Below are positions 9,144 to 18,496 of a DNA stretch of 64,000 bases, one piece after another. The notes beneath the pieces are model-generated. The model did not search any database and had not been told where the DNA came from. It saw nothing but the letters and a program-made list of their open reading frames with translations. The DNA is taken from the NCBI RefSeq assembly GCF_004766125.1, contig NZ_SJSA01000002.1, positions 558,001 through 622,000 of the forward strand, read 5' to 3'. Origin of the DNA: Duncaniella freteri. Lineage in GTDB: Bacteria > Bacteroidota > Bacteroidia > Bacteroidales > Muribaculaceae. The position numbers and the translations under genes are program-made. Numbering within the stretch: position 1 is the first letter of the stretch; each line of letters starts with the position of its first letter.

Positions 9144-9545
9144 TTATTCATCCTGGAATGAACCGTTGGCAAGCAGCTCACGATATCCTTTATTGAAGTA
9201 GTGACGTTCAAAGTCTTTCGGGCGGAGTATTCTCATATCATATATCACAAGGTCGAGGTCTATTGTGACCACTCCCTCTGCTTTTGAGTTTTTGTTTCGA
9301 CCTTGAAGCAATTCCCATTCTTTCAGATATTTTATAAGAGCGGCACTGCCTACAGGTGAGATCCCATGAATCACAGCATTTAGATACGGTGCATCCTTGC
9401 CATTGAAAGCCTCCGATTCGTATATAGATGACACACTGCATTTTGACAGATAGCCACACAGATGTTCTATAGCCTGATTCACTTGCGACTCCCTGTCAGG
9501 AGTATTGCTCCCCAATCCGATAGTGCAGGATGCTGGATAATCCAT
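9144..9545 (-). CDS. HPPK/FolK-like pterin pyrophosphokinase, atypical
   Basis: A 133-residue protein that begins like HPPK (CTIGLGSNTPDRESQVNQAI) and keeps the stretch DAPYLNAVIHG and the metal-binding DxD of TIDLDLVIYD (D96, D98). HPPK transfers pyrophosphate from ATP to the pterin before FolP acts. The arginine that precedes the DLD motif in standard enzymes (GPRTLDLD) is replaced here by valine (EGVVTIDLD), and the protein is about 25 residues shorter than E. coli FolK. It may be a degenerate or specialised paralogue. It sits between tex and tsaB; folP is at 25.4-26.3 kb in another operon. Confidence 0.7.
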   Translation of the reverse strand: MDYPASCTIGLGSNTPDRESQVNQAIEHLCGYLSKCSVSSIYESEAFNGKDAPYLNAVIHGISPVGSAALIKYLKEWELLQGRNKNSKAEGVVTIDLDLVIYDMRILRPKDFERHYFNKGYRELLANGSFQDE

Positions 9546-9558
9546 ATTACGGTATTAT

Positions 9559-11706
9559 TTATGATTGACTTACTCCTTTGATTGTTAATGCTATGCGTCC
9601 GCGTGCCACATCAATATCAATCACCTTGACTTTGATCCTTTGACCTATCGACACCAATTCGGACGGTGATGACACATATTTGTCACTCAATTGAGAGATG
9701 TGTATTAGACCGTTTTCCTTCATGCCAAGATCCACAAATACTCCGAATGCGGTTATATTGTTTACCTTTCCGCTGAGTTCCTGACCAATATGCAGATCAC
9801 CGATTTTCCTGACATTATCGTCATAAACGGTTTCTTCTACAGCCTCTCTCGGATCGCGACCAGGCTTCTCTAACTCAAGTATTATATCAGTCAGTGTCGG
9901 CAGTCCTGTTTCCTTGGTTATATATTTGTCAAGTTCGATTTTATGAAGCAGATTCCTGTCGCGGGTAAGACGTTCAACATCAGCATTCACATCCATAGCC
10001 ATTTGCTCGACCAATGCATATCGTTCAGGATGAACAGCTGTATTGTCGAGAGGATTCTTGGAGTCAGGAATACGCAGGAAGCCTGCGCATTGCTGGAATG
10101 CCTTATCGCCCATTCGAGGTACATTCATAAGCTCCGAACGTGTTGCAAAAGGTCCGTTTTCAGCACGGTATTTAACGATATTGGCAGCAAGAGTAGGACC
10201 TATACCCGACACATAGCTCAATAACTGGCGTGATGCAGTGTTGACATTGATCCCCACAGAATTTACACATGACTCAACTACATGATCAAGAGATTCCTTG
10301 AGCCGATTCTGGTTTACATCATGCTGATACTGACCTACGCCAATGCTTTTTGGATCAATCTTTACCAATTCGGCAAGTGGGTCAAGCAGACGTCGGCCTA
10401 TCGATACTGCTCCGCGCACTGTCACGTCTTCATTTGGGAATTCTTCTCGCGCCACATCTGATGCTGAATATATCGAAGCTCCCTGCTCATTGACCATGTA
10501 TATCTGCACGCGGCGAGGGAACACCACATCGCGTAGGAATCTTTCTGTCTCTCTGCCGCCGGTGCCTGTGCCTACAGCTATGGCGTCGATCCTATACCGG
10601 TCAACCATATAACATAATGTATCACCCGCGCCAACGAAATCGTTTGCAGGTGGAGTGGGGTAGACCACATCATGACACAATAGATTGCCTTGCTCGTCAA
10701 GGGCCACGACCTTACATCCGGTACGATAACCGGGATCAATGGCGAGAACGCGCTTACGTCCAAGTGGCGGAGACATAAGTAGTTGATGCACGTTATTGGC
10801 AAACATCTGTATTGCTCCGTCATCACTTTTCTCCTTTGTCACACCGGCTATCTCATTTTCTATCGAAGGACGCATCAACCTTCTGTAGCCATCTTTTACA
10901 GCAGCCTTCACGACTCCTGCTACAGCTGCGGATGCAGTGCTGCGCACAAACATCCGGTTCAGACGATCCATCATCTCATCATCGTCGATAGAAATGCTCA
11001 CCTTAAGTATGCCTTCCTCTTCAGCTCTTCTGATTGCAAGGTAACGATGAGAGTTACATGTGCGGAGCGGTTCGGAAAAGCTGAAATAGTTCTGATATTT
11101 CGCTCCTTCGGTCTCTTTTCCGGAGACTACTTTTGATGATATGGTGGCAGAACGCTGATAACGTGACCTGACTATGCTTCTTGCTTTCTCACTTTCGCTA
11201 ACCCATTCCGCTATAATGTCAGAAGCCCCTGACAATGCCTCTGATGTATCCTTGACATCACCCTTGACAAATTTCATTGCCATAATTTCGGGAGATGATT
11301 CGGACGATTGTGACATTATCATTTTAGCCAAAGGCTCCAGTCCAAGAGCTCTTGCAGCCTGTGCTCGGGTGTTGCGTTTCGGCTTATATGGCAAAAAAAT
11401 GTCCTCAAGTACTACCGGGTCAAGAGTCTCCTCGATTCTTGATTCCATTTCAGCTGTCAGAGCGTTCTGCTCCCGGATCACTTGAAGAATATATTCTTTT
11501 CTCTTTTCTATCTCGAAAAGAGCTTCATGTCGCTTCTTTATGTTATATACTGTCACCTCGTCCATTCCTCCTGTCGCCTCCTTGCGATAACGGGATATAA
11601 ATGGCACAGTAGCACCTTCGTCAAGCAGTCGCAAGCACGCTGCGATATGTTTACGCAGATAACTGCCAAATTCTTTGGTGATTATATTAGCATGTACGTT
11701 TACCAT
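9559..11706 (-). CDS. tex: Tex-family RNA-binding transcription accessory protein
   Basis: A 715-residue protein with the full Tex order. It has an N-terminal helical region with TVPFISRYRKEATGGMDE, a YqgF/RNase H-like domain (RVLAIDPGYRTGCKVVALDE near residue 320), helix-hairpin-helix repeats (YVSGIGPTLAANIVKYR, LMNVPRMGDKAFQQCAGFLR) and a C-terminal S1 domain (LSGKVNNITAFGVFVDLG). Tex binds nucleic acid and affects transcription; its exact role in Bacteroidetes is not settled. The start follows the metallophosphoesterase gene by 36 nt, with no promoter seen between them. Confidence 0.94.
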   Translation of the reverse strand: MVNVHANIITKEFGSYLRKHIAACLRLLDEGATVPFISRYRKEATGGMDEVTVYNIKKRHEALFEIEKRKEYILQVIREQNALTAEMESRIEETLDPVVLEDIFLPYKPKRNTRAQAARALGLEPLAKMIMSQSSESSPEIMAMKFVKGDVKDTSEALSGASDIIAEWVSESEKARSIVRSRYQRSATISSKVVSGKETEGAKYQNYFSFSEPLRTCNSHRYLAIRRAEEEGILKVSISIDDDEMMDRLNRMFVRSTASAAVAGVVKAAVKDGYRRLMRPSIENEIAGVTKEKSDDGAIQMFANNVHQLLMSPPLGRKRVLAIDPGYRTGCKVVALDEQGNLLCHDVVYPTPPANDFVGAGDTLCYMVDRYRIDAIAVGTGTGGRETERFLRDVVFPRRVQIYMVNEQGASIYSASDVAREEFPNEDVTVRGAVSIGRRLLDPLAELVKIDPKSIGVGQYQHDVNQNRLKESLDHVVESCVNSVGINVNTASRQLLSYVSGIGPTLAANIVKYRAENGPFATRSELMNVPRMGDKAFQQCAGFLRIPDSKNPLDNTAVHPERYALVEQMAMDVNADVERLTRDRNLLHKIELDKYITKETGLPTLTDIILELEKPGRDPREAVEETVYDDNVRKIGDLHIGQELSGKVNNITAFGVFVDLGMKENGLIHISQLSDKYVSSPSELVSIGQRIKVKVIDIDVARGRIALTIKGVSQS

Positions 11707-11742
11707 CGGAATGAGTAATTGTGTGTGTGATTATGTTAAGAC

Positions 11743-12930
11743 CTATTTTTTAATTAGCTTTAAAACTGTTATTTCAGGATTTGCCCCTATGCGGGAGGGA
11801 AATCCTACTGTGCCCACACCTATGTTGACATACATACGGTGAACAGAGTCGGCGTCGGCATACAACCCTCCCCAGGTTGAATAACGCCATACGGCAGGAG
11901 ACACACCGGCAATCTCCATCTGCATGGCATGTGTGTGTCCGGAAAGAGTCAACGGTATATTTATTCTACTGTTACCTGATATAGAGTCGTTCCAATGCGC
12001 AGGATTATGGCTTAAAAGCACTTTGAAAACCGAATCTTCCGGTGTAGGATATGCCTTTGTCAACGATCCGTATATCGGAAACGGATGGTCTCCGATATTT
12101 TCAACCCCAATGACTGCTATAGAGTCTCCGCCATGAAATATTTTTACAGATGAATTATTGAGCATACGCCATCCCATTGACGACTGAAGATCCTTAAGAT
12201 ATTGTATGCTTGAATCTTTTGCCGCTTTTGATGGCCAATCTGCATAGTCTCCATAATCATGATTACCCATTATGGAAAATACACCGTCTTTAGCTTTCAA
12301 TCGGCTAAGCGGTTTGACATGCGGAGCTAATTCCGACGAACGAGAGTTTACAATATCCCCTGTGAACACTACCAGATCGGCATCCAACGAATTTATAGTA
12401 TCAACAACCTTTGCCACAAATGTCGTATCATTGCCATAAGTTCCTGTATGAAAATCAGATATCTGCACTATACGGTATCCATCAAACCCTTTTGGAAGAT
12501 CGGATGTGGGGATATCCACTTCTTTAACATCAATATTGAATCGATTGATCAATGCCCCCCACCACATAGCCACGAATGCAACAACTGCCAACAATGTTGC
12601 AAGCATGGATACAAGCCTGATCCTCTTCTTTTTAAAAAGGCGTGGGATATTGGCTAACAGATCAATAGCAACAAATATATATTTTGCGAAATAAACTGAT
12701 AGGAACGCATACATCATCCACATTACGGAAAGCAACATTGAATTGTCACCTTCACGGCGAGGAAGAGAGACAGCACTTATCAACAGAATATAAAAAAAGA
12801 CTGATGACCATAATTGGACGCTGCCAAGAAGCCTGTTCCGTAATCTTTGGCACAGACTTCTATATATGTATACGTCTGAAAAAACACTTATTACTAAAAA
12901 GAAGAGGAGTGGAATCCAAGGGATACGCAT
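11743..12930 (-). CDS. Membrane-anchored calcineurin-like metallophosphoesterase
   Basis: The N-terminal 130 residues contain about four hydrophobic segments (IPWIPLLFFLVISVFSDVY, LWSSVFFYILLISAV, MLLSVMWMMYAFLSVYFA, MLATLLAVVAFVAMWW). The catalytic domain follows with the five metallophosphatase signatures: DFHTG, GDIVNS, GNHDYG, SHNP and LSGHTHAMQ. The domain should face one side of the inner membrane. Family members include UDP-2,3-diacylglucosamine hydrolase-like and YkuE-like enzymes; the substrate here is unknown. The frame is open to 12993, overlapping the upstream gene, but the ATG at 12930 begins at the first membrane segment and leaves a 43-nt gap, so it is preferred. Length is 395 residues. 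Confidence 0.82.
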   Translation of the reverse strand: MRIPWIPLLFFLVISVFSDVYIYRSLCQRLRNRLLGSVQLWSSVFFYILLISAVSLPRREGDNSMLLSVMWMMYAFLSVYFAKYIFVAIDLLANIPRLFKKKRIRLVSMLATLLAVVAFVAMWWGALINRFNIDVKEVDIPTSDLPKGFDGYRIVQISDFHTGTYGNDTTFVAKVVDTINSLDADLVVFTGDIVNSRSSELAPHVKPLSRLKAKDGVFSIMGNHDYGDYADWPSKAAKDSSIQYLKDLQSSMGWRMLNNSSVKIFHGGDSIAVIGVENIGDHPFPIYGSLTKAYPTPEDSVFKVLLSHNPAHWNDSISGNSRINIPLTLSGHTHAMQMEIAGVSPAVWRYSTWGGLYADADSVHRMYVNIGVGTVGFPSRIGANPEITVLKLIKK

Positions 12931-12973
12931 AGTGAAATCAAAAGAGGGGGAGTAGGGGAGAGTTATGAAAACA

Positions 12974-14143
12974 TCAGCAATATCCGGCAGCAATCAATTT
13001 ATTGCGCAAAGGATTTGCATACATTGTATACATATAAGTGCGCATAAAGTTCCGCTCCTGGACAGTTATATCAGGAACATCTATCTTATCAAGCTGTCCT
13101 TCTATATAAGCTGTCACTTTTGCGGCCTCCTCAGAAGAATATCTGTCAGAGTACATATCACTGTCGAAAGCTCGATCATAGGACACATAGTTGATAGGGA
13201 ATATCTTGTATCCTCCGTGTATTCCGCAATCGATACTATGGCACACTCTGCGATATACTTCCTGCTTATCGGTATCGGCAGAAATACTTTCAATAAGGGA
13301 GGATATGCAGGATGAAAATGCTATATGCACCCGGCCCTTATAGCCCATAAGACCAGTCTCCATGGAGAACAGATCATCATGCTGGCTTTTCTTAAAGGCT
13401 GGATCTCTATGCTTCAACAGATACTCGCGAGTCTTTAAATAATCGTTAGGGTCATATTCATAGGATATAGACACCGGGAATATGTTTAGTTCAGCAAGTC
13501 TCTCTGACACAGAGCCTTGACCACCAAGTGCCAGCATCTTTATGACACTCTCCTGAGTATGGTCGCTCGAATCCTTTGCACGGCCTTGACGCTGGGCTAT
13601 CCATATGCTCTCATGTTTGCCGGTGATTGCATAGTGGATATATGCCGAAAGTTGTTTTGCTCCTTCAAGAGCTTGGCGAGCCGGCAGATTACGTTTGACG
13701 ATAAAACTGCCGTTAAGTTTTACCAGATGCGTTATCCAGTCGTATATCAGTAGGTTATCACCGATTGCTACTTCTGACGTTCTCATTCCGTGTCTCAGGA
13801 AACAGAGATTTATGAATGATGCATCAAGTACTATATCTCTATGATTGGAAACAAAAGCATACGACAATTCCGGCTTGACATTCTCAAGTCCTGACATTGT
13901 TATTCCTGCAGAGGTGTGCGCTTCAAGCTCCTCAAGGAACTTTTGCATTATATTTATCTGAAAATCCTTCTTGGTGCGAGTGCTGCGAAGAAGGCTGACA
14001 AACTGTTCATAATCTACATCGGGCAGGACCCATCTGACAGCATGTTCAAATCCCGGTTCCTTGACCATCTCTGCAACTCGCTCGGCAAATTGCGAATCGT
14101 CATACGGAGCTATTTCTGTATAATCTAATTCTGGTGCGTCCAT
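12974..14143 (-). CDS. 1-acylglycerol-3-phosphate acyltransferase-like protein
   Basis: A 389-residue PlsC-type acyltransferase. The catalytic NHRDIVLD (HxxxxD) is near residue 100, followed by SFIVKRNLPARQALEGA and ESIWIAQRQGRAKDSSD, corresponding to the glycerol-3-phosphate and acyl-donor binding blocks. The family acylates lysophosphatidate in membrane phospholipid synthesis. The protein is longer than a minimal PlsC because of an N-terminal 75-residue extension and a C-terminal domain, as in other Bacteroidetes acyltransferases I know. First gene of the leftward operon; its promoter is at 14197-14227. Confidence 0.85.
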   Translation of the reverse strand: MDAPELDYTEIAPYDDSQFAERVAEMVKEPGFEHAVRWVLPDVDYEQFVSLLRSTRTKKDFQINIMQKFLEELEAHTSAGITMSGLENVKPELSYAFVSNHRDIVLDASFINLCFLRHGMRTSEVAIGDNLLIYDWITHLVKLNGSFIVKRNLPARQALEGAKQLSAYIHYAITGKHESIWIAQRQGRAKDSSDHTQESVIKMLALGGQGSVSERLAELNIFPVSISYEYDPNDYLKTREYLLKHRDPAFKKSQHDDLFSMETGLMGYKGRVHIAFSSCISSLIESISADTDKQEVYRRVCHSIDCGIHGGYKIFPINYVSYDRAFDSDMYSDRYSSEEAAKVTAYIEGQLDKIDVPDITVQERNFMRTYMYTMYANPLRNKLIAAGYC

Positions 14144-14196
14144 TACGCGCTGTTATATATATAATATATAATGAATAGTCGAAACAATAGTTGGGT

Positions 14197-14227
14197 CAAA
14201 GGTAGTCTATTTTACAATAATATGCAA
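14197..14227 (-). promoter_or_regulatory. Promoter of the acyltransferase-to-methyltransferase operon
   Basis: On the minus strand TACCTTTG (14197-14204) and a TTG at 14225-14227 are spaced by 20 nt. The predicted transcript start is near 14190, about 47 nt before the ATG at 14143. Confidence 0.65.
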
Positions 14228-14372
14228 TACAGCACCCTCAAATTAAGTCTTTTTAAGAACGAATGACACAGTGGGATAGGCGGACAGAATAAATATATTA
14301 AAATTCTATTTAACATAATACTGATTATGAGAAAGTCAAATGCGTTCTTTTAATGATACTCCTATTGGCTGA

Positions 14373-14400
14373 ATAATTATCCAAATATTTGGATAATTAT
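14373..14400. promoter_or_regulatory. 28-bp perfect palindrome, candidate operator
   Basis: The half-site ATAATTATCCAAAT is followed directly by its exact reverse complement, with no spacer. The centre lies between 14386 and 14387. It covers the -33 element (TTG at 14389-14391) of the promoter for the GT2 gene at 14455, so a bound protein would block RNA polymerase. The region between the two divergent genes (14144-14454) contains only this palindrome and the two promoters. Confidence 0.6.
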
Positions 14401-14419
14401 ATTATTTAATATATTTTTG
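14389..14419 (+). promoter_or_regulatory. Promoter of the GT2 gene
   Basis: TTG at 14389-14391 and TATTTTTG at 14412-14419, 20 nt apart. The start codon is at 14455, giving a leader of roughly 30 nt. Confidence 0.55.
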
Positions 14420-14454
14420 TCAGAAAGTTACTTATCATTTCAAAAATTTACTAT

Positions 14455-15201
14455 ATGCAACCGCTGTTTTCTATCATCACAGTTACATATAATGCTGAGG
14501 ATGTTCTTCCCGCAACGCTCAAAAGCATTAAAGAACAGACTTGTCATCTCTATGAATTGATCATTATAGATGGTAAATCATCCGATGCAACTGTCAAGAT
14601 AGTTCAAGACGCGAATATCAATAACACTGAAATTGTTTCAGAAAAGGACCGTGGCATATATGATGCAATGAATAAAGGACTTGGATTGGCTCAAGGTGAT
14701 TATGTAATATTTCTTAATGCAGGAGACTCGTTTCATTCGAAAGAGACTCTCGAACACCTTGCCGATGCCATTATGGATAATGATTATCCGGGTATTGTAT
14801 ATGGTCAGACCGACATTGTTGACAAAGATCGCAACCGCCTGGGCGACCGACATTTACTAGCCCCTGAAGTGTTGACCCTTGATAGTTTTAAAGATGGAAT
14901 GCTTGTATGTCACCAGGCATTCTGTGTACTTCGAAAAATCACCAATAATTATGATACTCGCATCAGGTATTCTGCCGATTATGAGTGGTGTATCAGATGC
15001 CTTCAACGTTCACACCGCAACTATTACCTGAATGAGACTGTAATCGATTTCCTGCATGGGGGGACAACAACTCAACATCATGTCGCATCTCTTATTGAGA
15101 GATTCAACATCATGTCGCATTATTATGGTCTCCTCCCTACCCTTTTTATACATATGAAGAAAGTTATATCCCATATAGGCAAAAAGATAGGAGTCAGATA
15201 A
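14455..15201 (+). CDS. Family 2 glycosyltransferase
   Basis: A 248-residue GT-A fold enzyme. FSIITVTYNAEDVLPATLKS and ELIIIDGKSSDATV form the nucleotide-sugar binding site, followed by SEKDRGIYDAMNKGL, typical of the subgroup that includes colanic-acid-type transferases, and the metal-binding LNAGDS. The central YSADYEWCIRC fits the acceptor-site ED/W region. The donor and acceptor cannot be told. It stands alone, facing ruvC tail to tail with only one base between the stops, and has its own promoter overlapped by a large palindrome, so it may be regulated separately. Confidence 0.88.
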   Translation: MQPLFSIITVTYNAEDVLPATLKSIKEQTCHLYELIIIDGKSSDATVKIVQDANINNTEIVSEKDRGIYDAMNKGLGLAQGDYVIFLNAGDSFHSKETLEHLADAIMDNDYPGIVYGQTDIVDKDRNRLGDRHLLAPEVLTLDSFKDGMLVCHQAFCVLRKITNNYDTRIRYSADYEWCIRCLQRSHRNYYLNETVIDFLHGGTTTQHHVASLIERFNIMSHYYGLLPTLFIHMKKVISHIGKKIGVR

Positions 15202-15202
15202 A

Positions 15203-15775
15203 TCACATCTTCACTTTATCGGGATTCTTAGCTATAAAATCTTTCCAGGACTTCGGTCCGGCAGCTATTGCGGGCTTTGAGGATTCGTAGTAATGACAGA
15301 GAGCGGCGGCAAGACCATCTGTCGCATCAAGTTCAAGTTCATCAAGCTGTGATAGAGGTATTGAAAGAATGCGTCGAAGCATTTCTCTGACTTGTTCTTT
15401 TGAGGCACCTCCGTTGCCTGTGATTGCCATCTTGATTTTTCTCGGCTCATACTCTACTATCGGAATATCACGCGATAAGGCGGCTGCCATAGCGACCCCC
15501 TGAGCTCGTCCAAGCTTGAGCATCGATTGAACATTCTTGCCAAAGAATGGAGCCTCAATTGCCATTTCATCAGGAAGATATTGTTCGACAAGTCCCAATA
15601 CTCGATCATAAATCCTACGCAGACGCAGGTAATGACTTTCAAAATTGCTTAACTTTATAACACCTAATGCAATAAGCATCGGTTTCTTCCCTTTTATCCC
15701 AAGAACACCATAGCCCATGACATTGGTGCCGGGGTCAATTCCTATGATGATTTTGTCAAAATCCTTTACGTCCAT
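15203..15775 (-). CDS. ruvC: Crossover junction endodeoxyribonuclease RuvC
   Basis: A 190-residue Holliday junction resolvase. The four catalytic acidic residues are visible in [26 protein letters not shown], and the C-terminal [17 protein letters not shown]. It cleaves four-way junctions together with RuvAB at the end of recombination. The start overlaps the DUF4286 stop by one base. It is the last gene of the long leftward cluster. Confidence 0.96.
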   Translation of the reverse strand: MDVKDFDKIIIGIDPGTNVMGYGVLGIKGKKPMLIALGVIKLSNFESHYLRLRRIYDRVLGLVEQYLPDEMAIEAPFFGKNVQSMLKLGRAQGVAMAAALSRDIPIVEYEPRKIKMAITGNGGASKEQVREMLRRILSIPLSQLDELELDATDGLAAALCHYYESSKPAIAAGPKSWKDFIAKNPDKVKM

Positions 15776-16083
15776 TACGGATTGAGAATCTCCATGTAAG
15801 TGGTGAAAAACAGCATTTTTTCTCCCATCAGACCTGAGAGCTTTGCACGCAGATCAGCAGCATGATTGTCATGCCACAGTTCAGCAGTCTCTTTATTTTC
15901 AGCCATCAGTTGCACAGCATAACCTGACATACCCTCTTGTGGCGGCATGGATATCCTCGCAAAAACAGGCTTGACAAGTCCTCCGATATTGAGGGCTGAA
16001 GGGAAATAGACATCTGTCACCCATCTGCGGAATTCAGCATCTACAGTTTCATGAACGTAATATGTTGTGTTAAGTATAGTCAT
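15775..16083 (-). CDS. DUF4286 family protein
   Basis: A 102-residue protein ([39 protein letters not shown]) matching the small DUF4286 family, which forms a ferredoxin-like fold and has no established function. No signal peptide or membrane segment. It overlaps cstA by 4 nt at its start and ruvC by 1 nt at its end, so the three are probably translated together. Confidence 0.8.
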   Translation of the reverse strand: MTILNTTYYVHETVDAEFRRWVTDVYFPSALNIGGLVKPVFARISMPPQEGMSGYAVQLMAENKETAELWHDNHAADLRAKLSGLMGEKMLFFTTYMEILNP

Positions 16084-17501
16084 TCTGGATTATTTTTATA
16101 AGCTTTCTTATATGCGAAAAATGTAATCACAATTGTCGAGATTACTCCTAAAGGAGCTGATATCAACTTATCGGTGACACCCATGAACTGAGGTGAGAGA
16201 AACACAAAGTAAGTGGATATGAATGTCATAACAATAGCCGGGATCAAAGCTACCCAAAAGTTTTTCTTCCTGCGCACAAGCCATACATATATGGTCCACA
16301 GTGTGAATACAGCAAGAGTCTGATTAGCCCATGCAAAATATCTCCATACCACACCGAACTCGACTAAAGTGATTCCGAATCCGATTATAAAAAGAGGTAT
16401 GCATACAATCATGCGGTTAAGGATTGGACGTTGATTATAACTGAAAATGTCGGCAATTATAAGCCTTGCACCACGGAAAGCCGTATCACCCGATGTTATC
16501 GGGGCTGCAACAACACCGAGAAGGGCAAGAATTGCACCCACCTTGCCAAGAGTGGTATTGGATATCACATCGACAGCCCAAGCTGCATTATTTCCATGTG
16601 CTGACAATTGTTCTCCAAGTGCCGCCGGCCCATGAAAAAATGCCATGGCTATCGCCGCCCATATCAAGGCGATGATACCTTCTGAAATCATCGAGCCGTA
16701 GAACACCGACTTGCATTTCTTCTCGCTTGCCACACACCTTGCCATCAATGGTGACTGTGTGGCATGGAATCCGGATATGGCACCGCAAGCTATGGTAATA
16801 AACAATGTCGGTATAATCGGAAGTGCCTCAGGGTCAAGTTGGAAATTATGGAAAGTGGTAAGTTCTGGAATTTCGTATTCTCCTGACAGAAGGACAACAA
16901 GAAGTCCGGCAGCCATAGCGACTAATGCAACACCGAACAATGGGTAAATCTTGCCAATGACTTTATCCACCGGAAGCAATGTGGCTATTATGTAATACGC
17001 GAGTATTATATAGACCCATACCTGCTGAGTGACGTCGCTTACCATCGTAGAGAGAAGTTGTGCCGGGCTAAGGATAAACACAGCTCCGACAAGAACAAGA
17101 AGTGCGATGGAAAACACTCTTACCACTGCTCGCGTACCCATTCCAAGATACTCTCCTATGACTTCCGGAAGACTCTTTCCATCATGGCGGAGTATCAGCA
17201 TTCCCGACAGATAATCATGCATGGCACCGAAGAATATGCAACCGAGAGTGATCCATAAAAATGCTACGGGACCGAAACATGCGCCGAGTATGGCTCCAAA
17301 TATCGGTCCTGTACCGGCAATGTTAAGCAACTGTATCAAAAATACCCTCCAGCGCGGAAGCTTTATATAGTCAACACCATCCTCCATTCTTATGGCAGGA
17401 GTCACATTTGCATCATCAGCTTCGGCGAGCCGTTCAAGATAGCTGCCATATGTAAAATATGCTATGATAAGAAGTGAAAGGCAGATTATGAAAGTTATCA
17501 T
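16080..17501 (-). CDS. CstA-family carbon starvation protein (peptide/pyruvate transporter)
   Basis: A 473-residue integral membrane protein with about 12-13 hydrophobic segments. The conserved CstA core is present: NIAGTGPIFGAILGACFGP, HDYLSGMLILRHDGKSLPEV, ISGFHATQSPLMARCVASEK and APITSGDTAFRGARLIIAD. Family members import peptides or pyruvate. It is the short form of the family (E. coli CstA is about 700 residues). It starts 23 nt after the NlpC/P60 gene. Confidence 0.9.
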   Translation of the reverse strand: MITFIICLSLLIIAYFTYGSYLERLAEADDANVTPAIRMEDGVDYIKLPRWRVFLIQLLNIAGTGPIFGAILGACFGPVAFLWITLGCIFFGAMHDYLSGMLILRHDGKSLPEVIGEYLGMGTRAVVRVFSIALLVLVGAVFILSPAQLLSTMVSDVTQQVWVYIILAYYIIATLLPVDKVIGKIYPLFGVALVAMAAGLLVVLLSGEYEIPELTTFHNFQLDPEALPIIPTLFITIACGAISGFHATQSPLMARCVASEKKCKSVFYGSMISEGIIALIWAAIAMAFFHGPAALGEQLSAHGNNAAWAVDVISNTTLGKVGAILALLGVVAAPITSGDTAFRGARLIIADIFSYNQRPILNRMIVCIPLFIIGFGITLVEFGVVWRYFAWANQTLAVFTLWTIYVWLVRRKKNFWVALIPAIVMTFISTYFVFLSPQFMGVTDKLISAPLGVISTIVITFFAYKKAYKNNPE

Positions 17502-17524
17502 TGTTTTTGGATTTTAACGTTGTA

Positions 17525-18463
17525 TCAAAAGTACCATGGATGATTTATGATTTGCCAAATTCCTTCTGACGAGATTTCTCCTTCGATTCTTGATGCTCCA
17601 CGATACACCCTTGCTGAAAAATCCGAGTCATCAGCCCGCATATAATTACACTTTACTCTGCCTGAGGAATGGATATATTTTCCTTCGGAATCATATAATG
17701 CAACATGTGATATTCTTCCGTCAGGAGTGGCACTGAAGAACAATAGATCGGCTGGACGAAGTGATGAAATATCCTCCGGCTCTATTCGTCGTCCGATATT
17801 TATCTGCTGGCGTGCATCACGTAATGTAAGGATTCCGTTTCCATAGTAAGCCACCCTGACAAGTCCGGAGCAATCCACCGATTTTGTCGAGCATGCCCCC
17901 CACAGATAAGGGGCTCCGTATAGATAATAGCATCGGTCAAGTATCTTTTGAGCTTCGAATGGTTGTGACGCCCAATCTTCAATACTGCTTACACAGTCCG
18001 TAGATACCCATCCATCCCTTCCGTCAGGCAGTGTGACATGACTGAACCGTCCCCTACTCTTTTTGCCGTTTACAATCGAGCCGTTCACCAGTTCTGTTAC
18101 TGTATTCCTGGGAGAAGAAATTAAAGTATCTCTGATAACCTTGACCTCTGACATTGATGTGACAGCAAGTCTTGATGAATTTTTCCAATTCTGCATCTCG
18201 GTGTCGCTGAGCCTTTTGACACTCGATATGTTCATATAACCAGTGTATCCGTCCGGACCTTCAAGCTTAAGCCATTCACTGCCATTGTCCTCAAGAACTT
18301 TCATTGGTGTGCCCATTATGGATTGAGACGACATCTCTGAAGCATGACTGCTCCCCTCTCTAATGCAGGCTACCGGTATATTAACAAGCACCCACTCCTG
18401 TTGCTGTTGGGCACTCAGCAATAAAGGCAGGGAAAAGAGCAATGACAATAAATAGTTTCTCAT
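17525..18463 (-). CDS. Exported NlpC/P60 cysteine peptidase with SH3 domains
   Basis: A 312-residue protein. A signal peptide (MRNYLLSLLFSLPLLLSAQ) precedes two SH3-like segments (CIREGSSHASEMSSQ, DGYTGYMNISSVK; then DGRDGWVSTDCVSS). The C-terminal NlpC/P60 domain starts near residue 175; YLWGACSTKSVDCSGLVRVA holds the catalytic Cys and RISHVALYDSEGKYIHSSG the catalytic His. It should cleave peptidoglycan stem peptides in the periplasm, probably between gamma-D-Glu and the diamino acid, as relatives do. It lies between tatD and cstA in the leftward cluster. Confidence 0.92.
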   Translation of the reverse strand: MRNYLLSLLFSLPLLLSAQQQQEWVLVNIPVACIREGSSHASEMSSQSIMGTPMKVLEDNGSEWLKLEGPDGYTGYMNISSVKRLSDTEMQNWKNSSRLAVTSMSEVKVIRDTLISSPRNTVTELVNGSIVNGKKSRGRFSHVTLPDGRDGWVSTDCVSSIEDWASQPFEAQKILDRCYYLYGAPYLWGACSTKSVDCSGLVRVAYYGNGILTLRDARQQINIGRRIEPEDISSLRPADLLFFSATPDGRISHVALYDSEGKYIHSSGRVKCNYMRADDSDFSARVYRGASRIEGEISSEGIWQIINHPWYF

Positions 18464-18496
18464 ATCAATTAAACGATGACAATAAGAAATTAGTCG

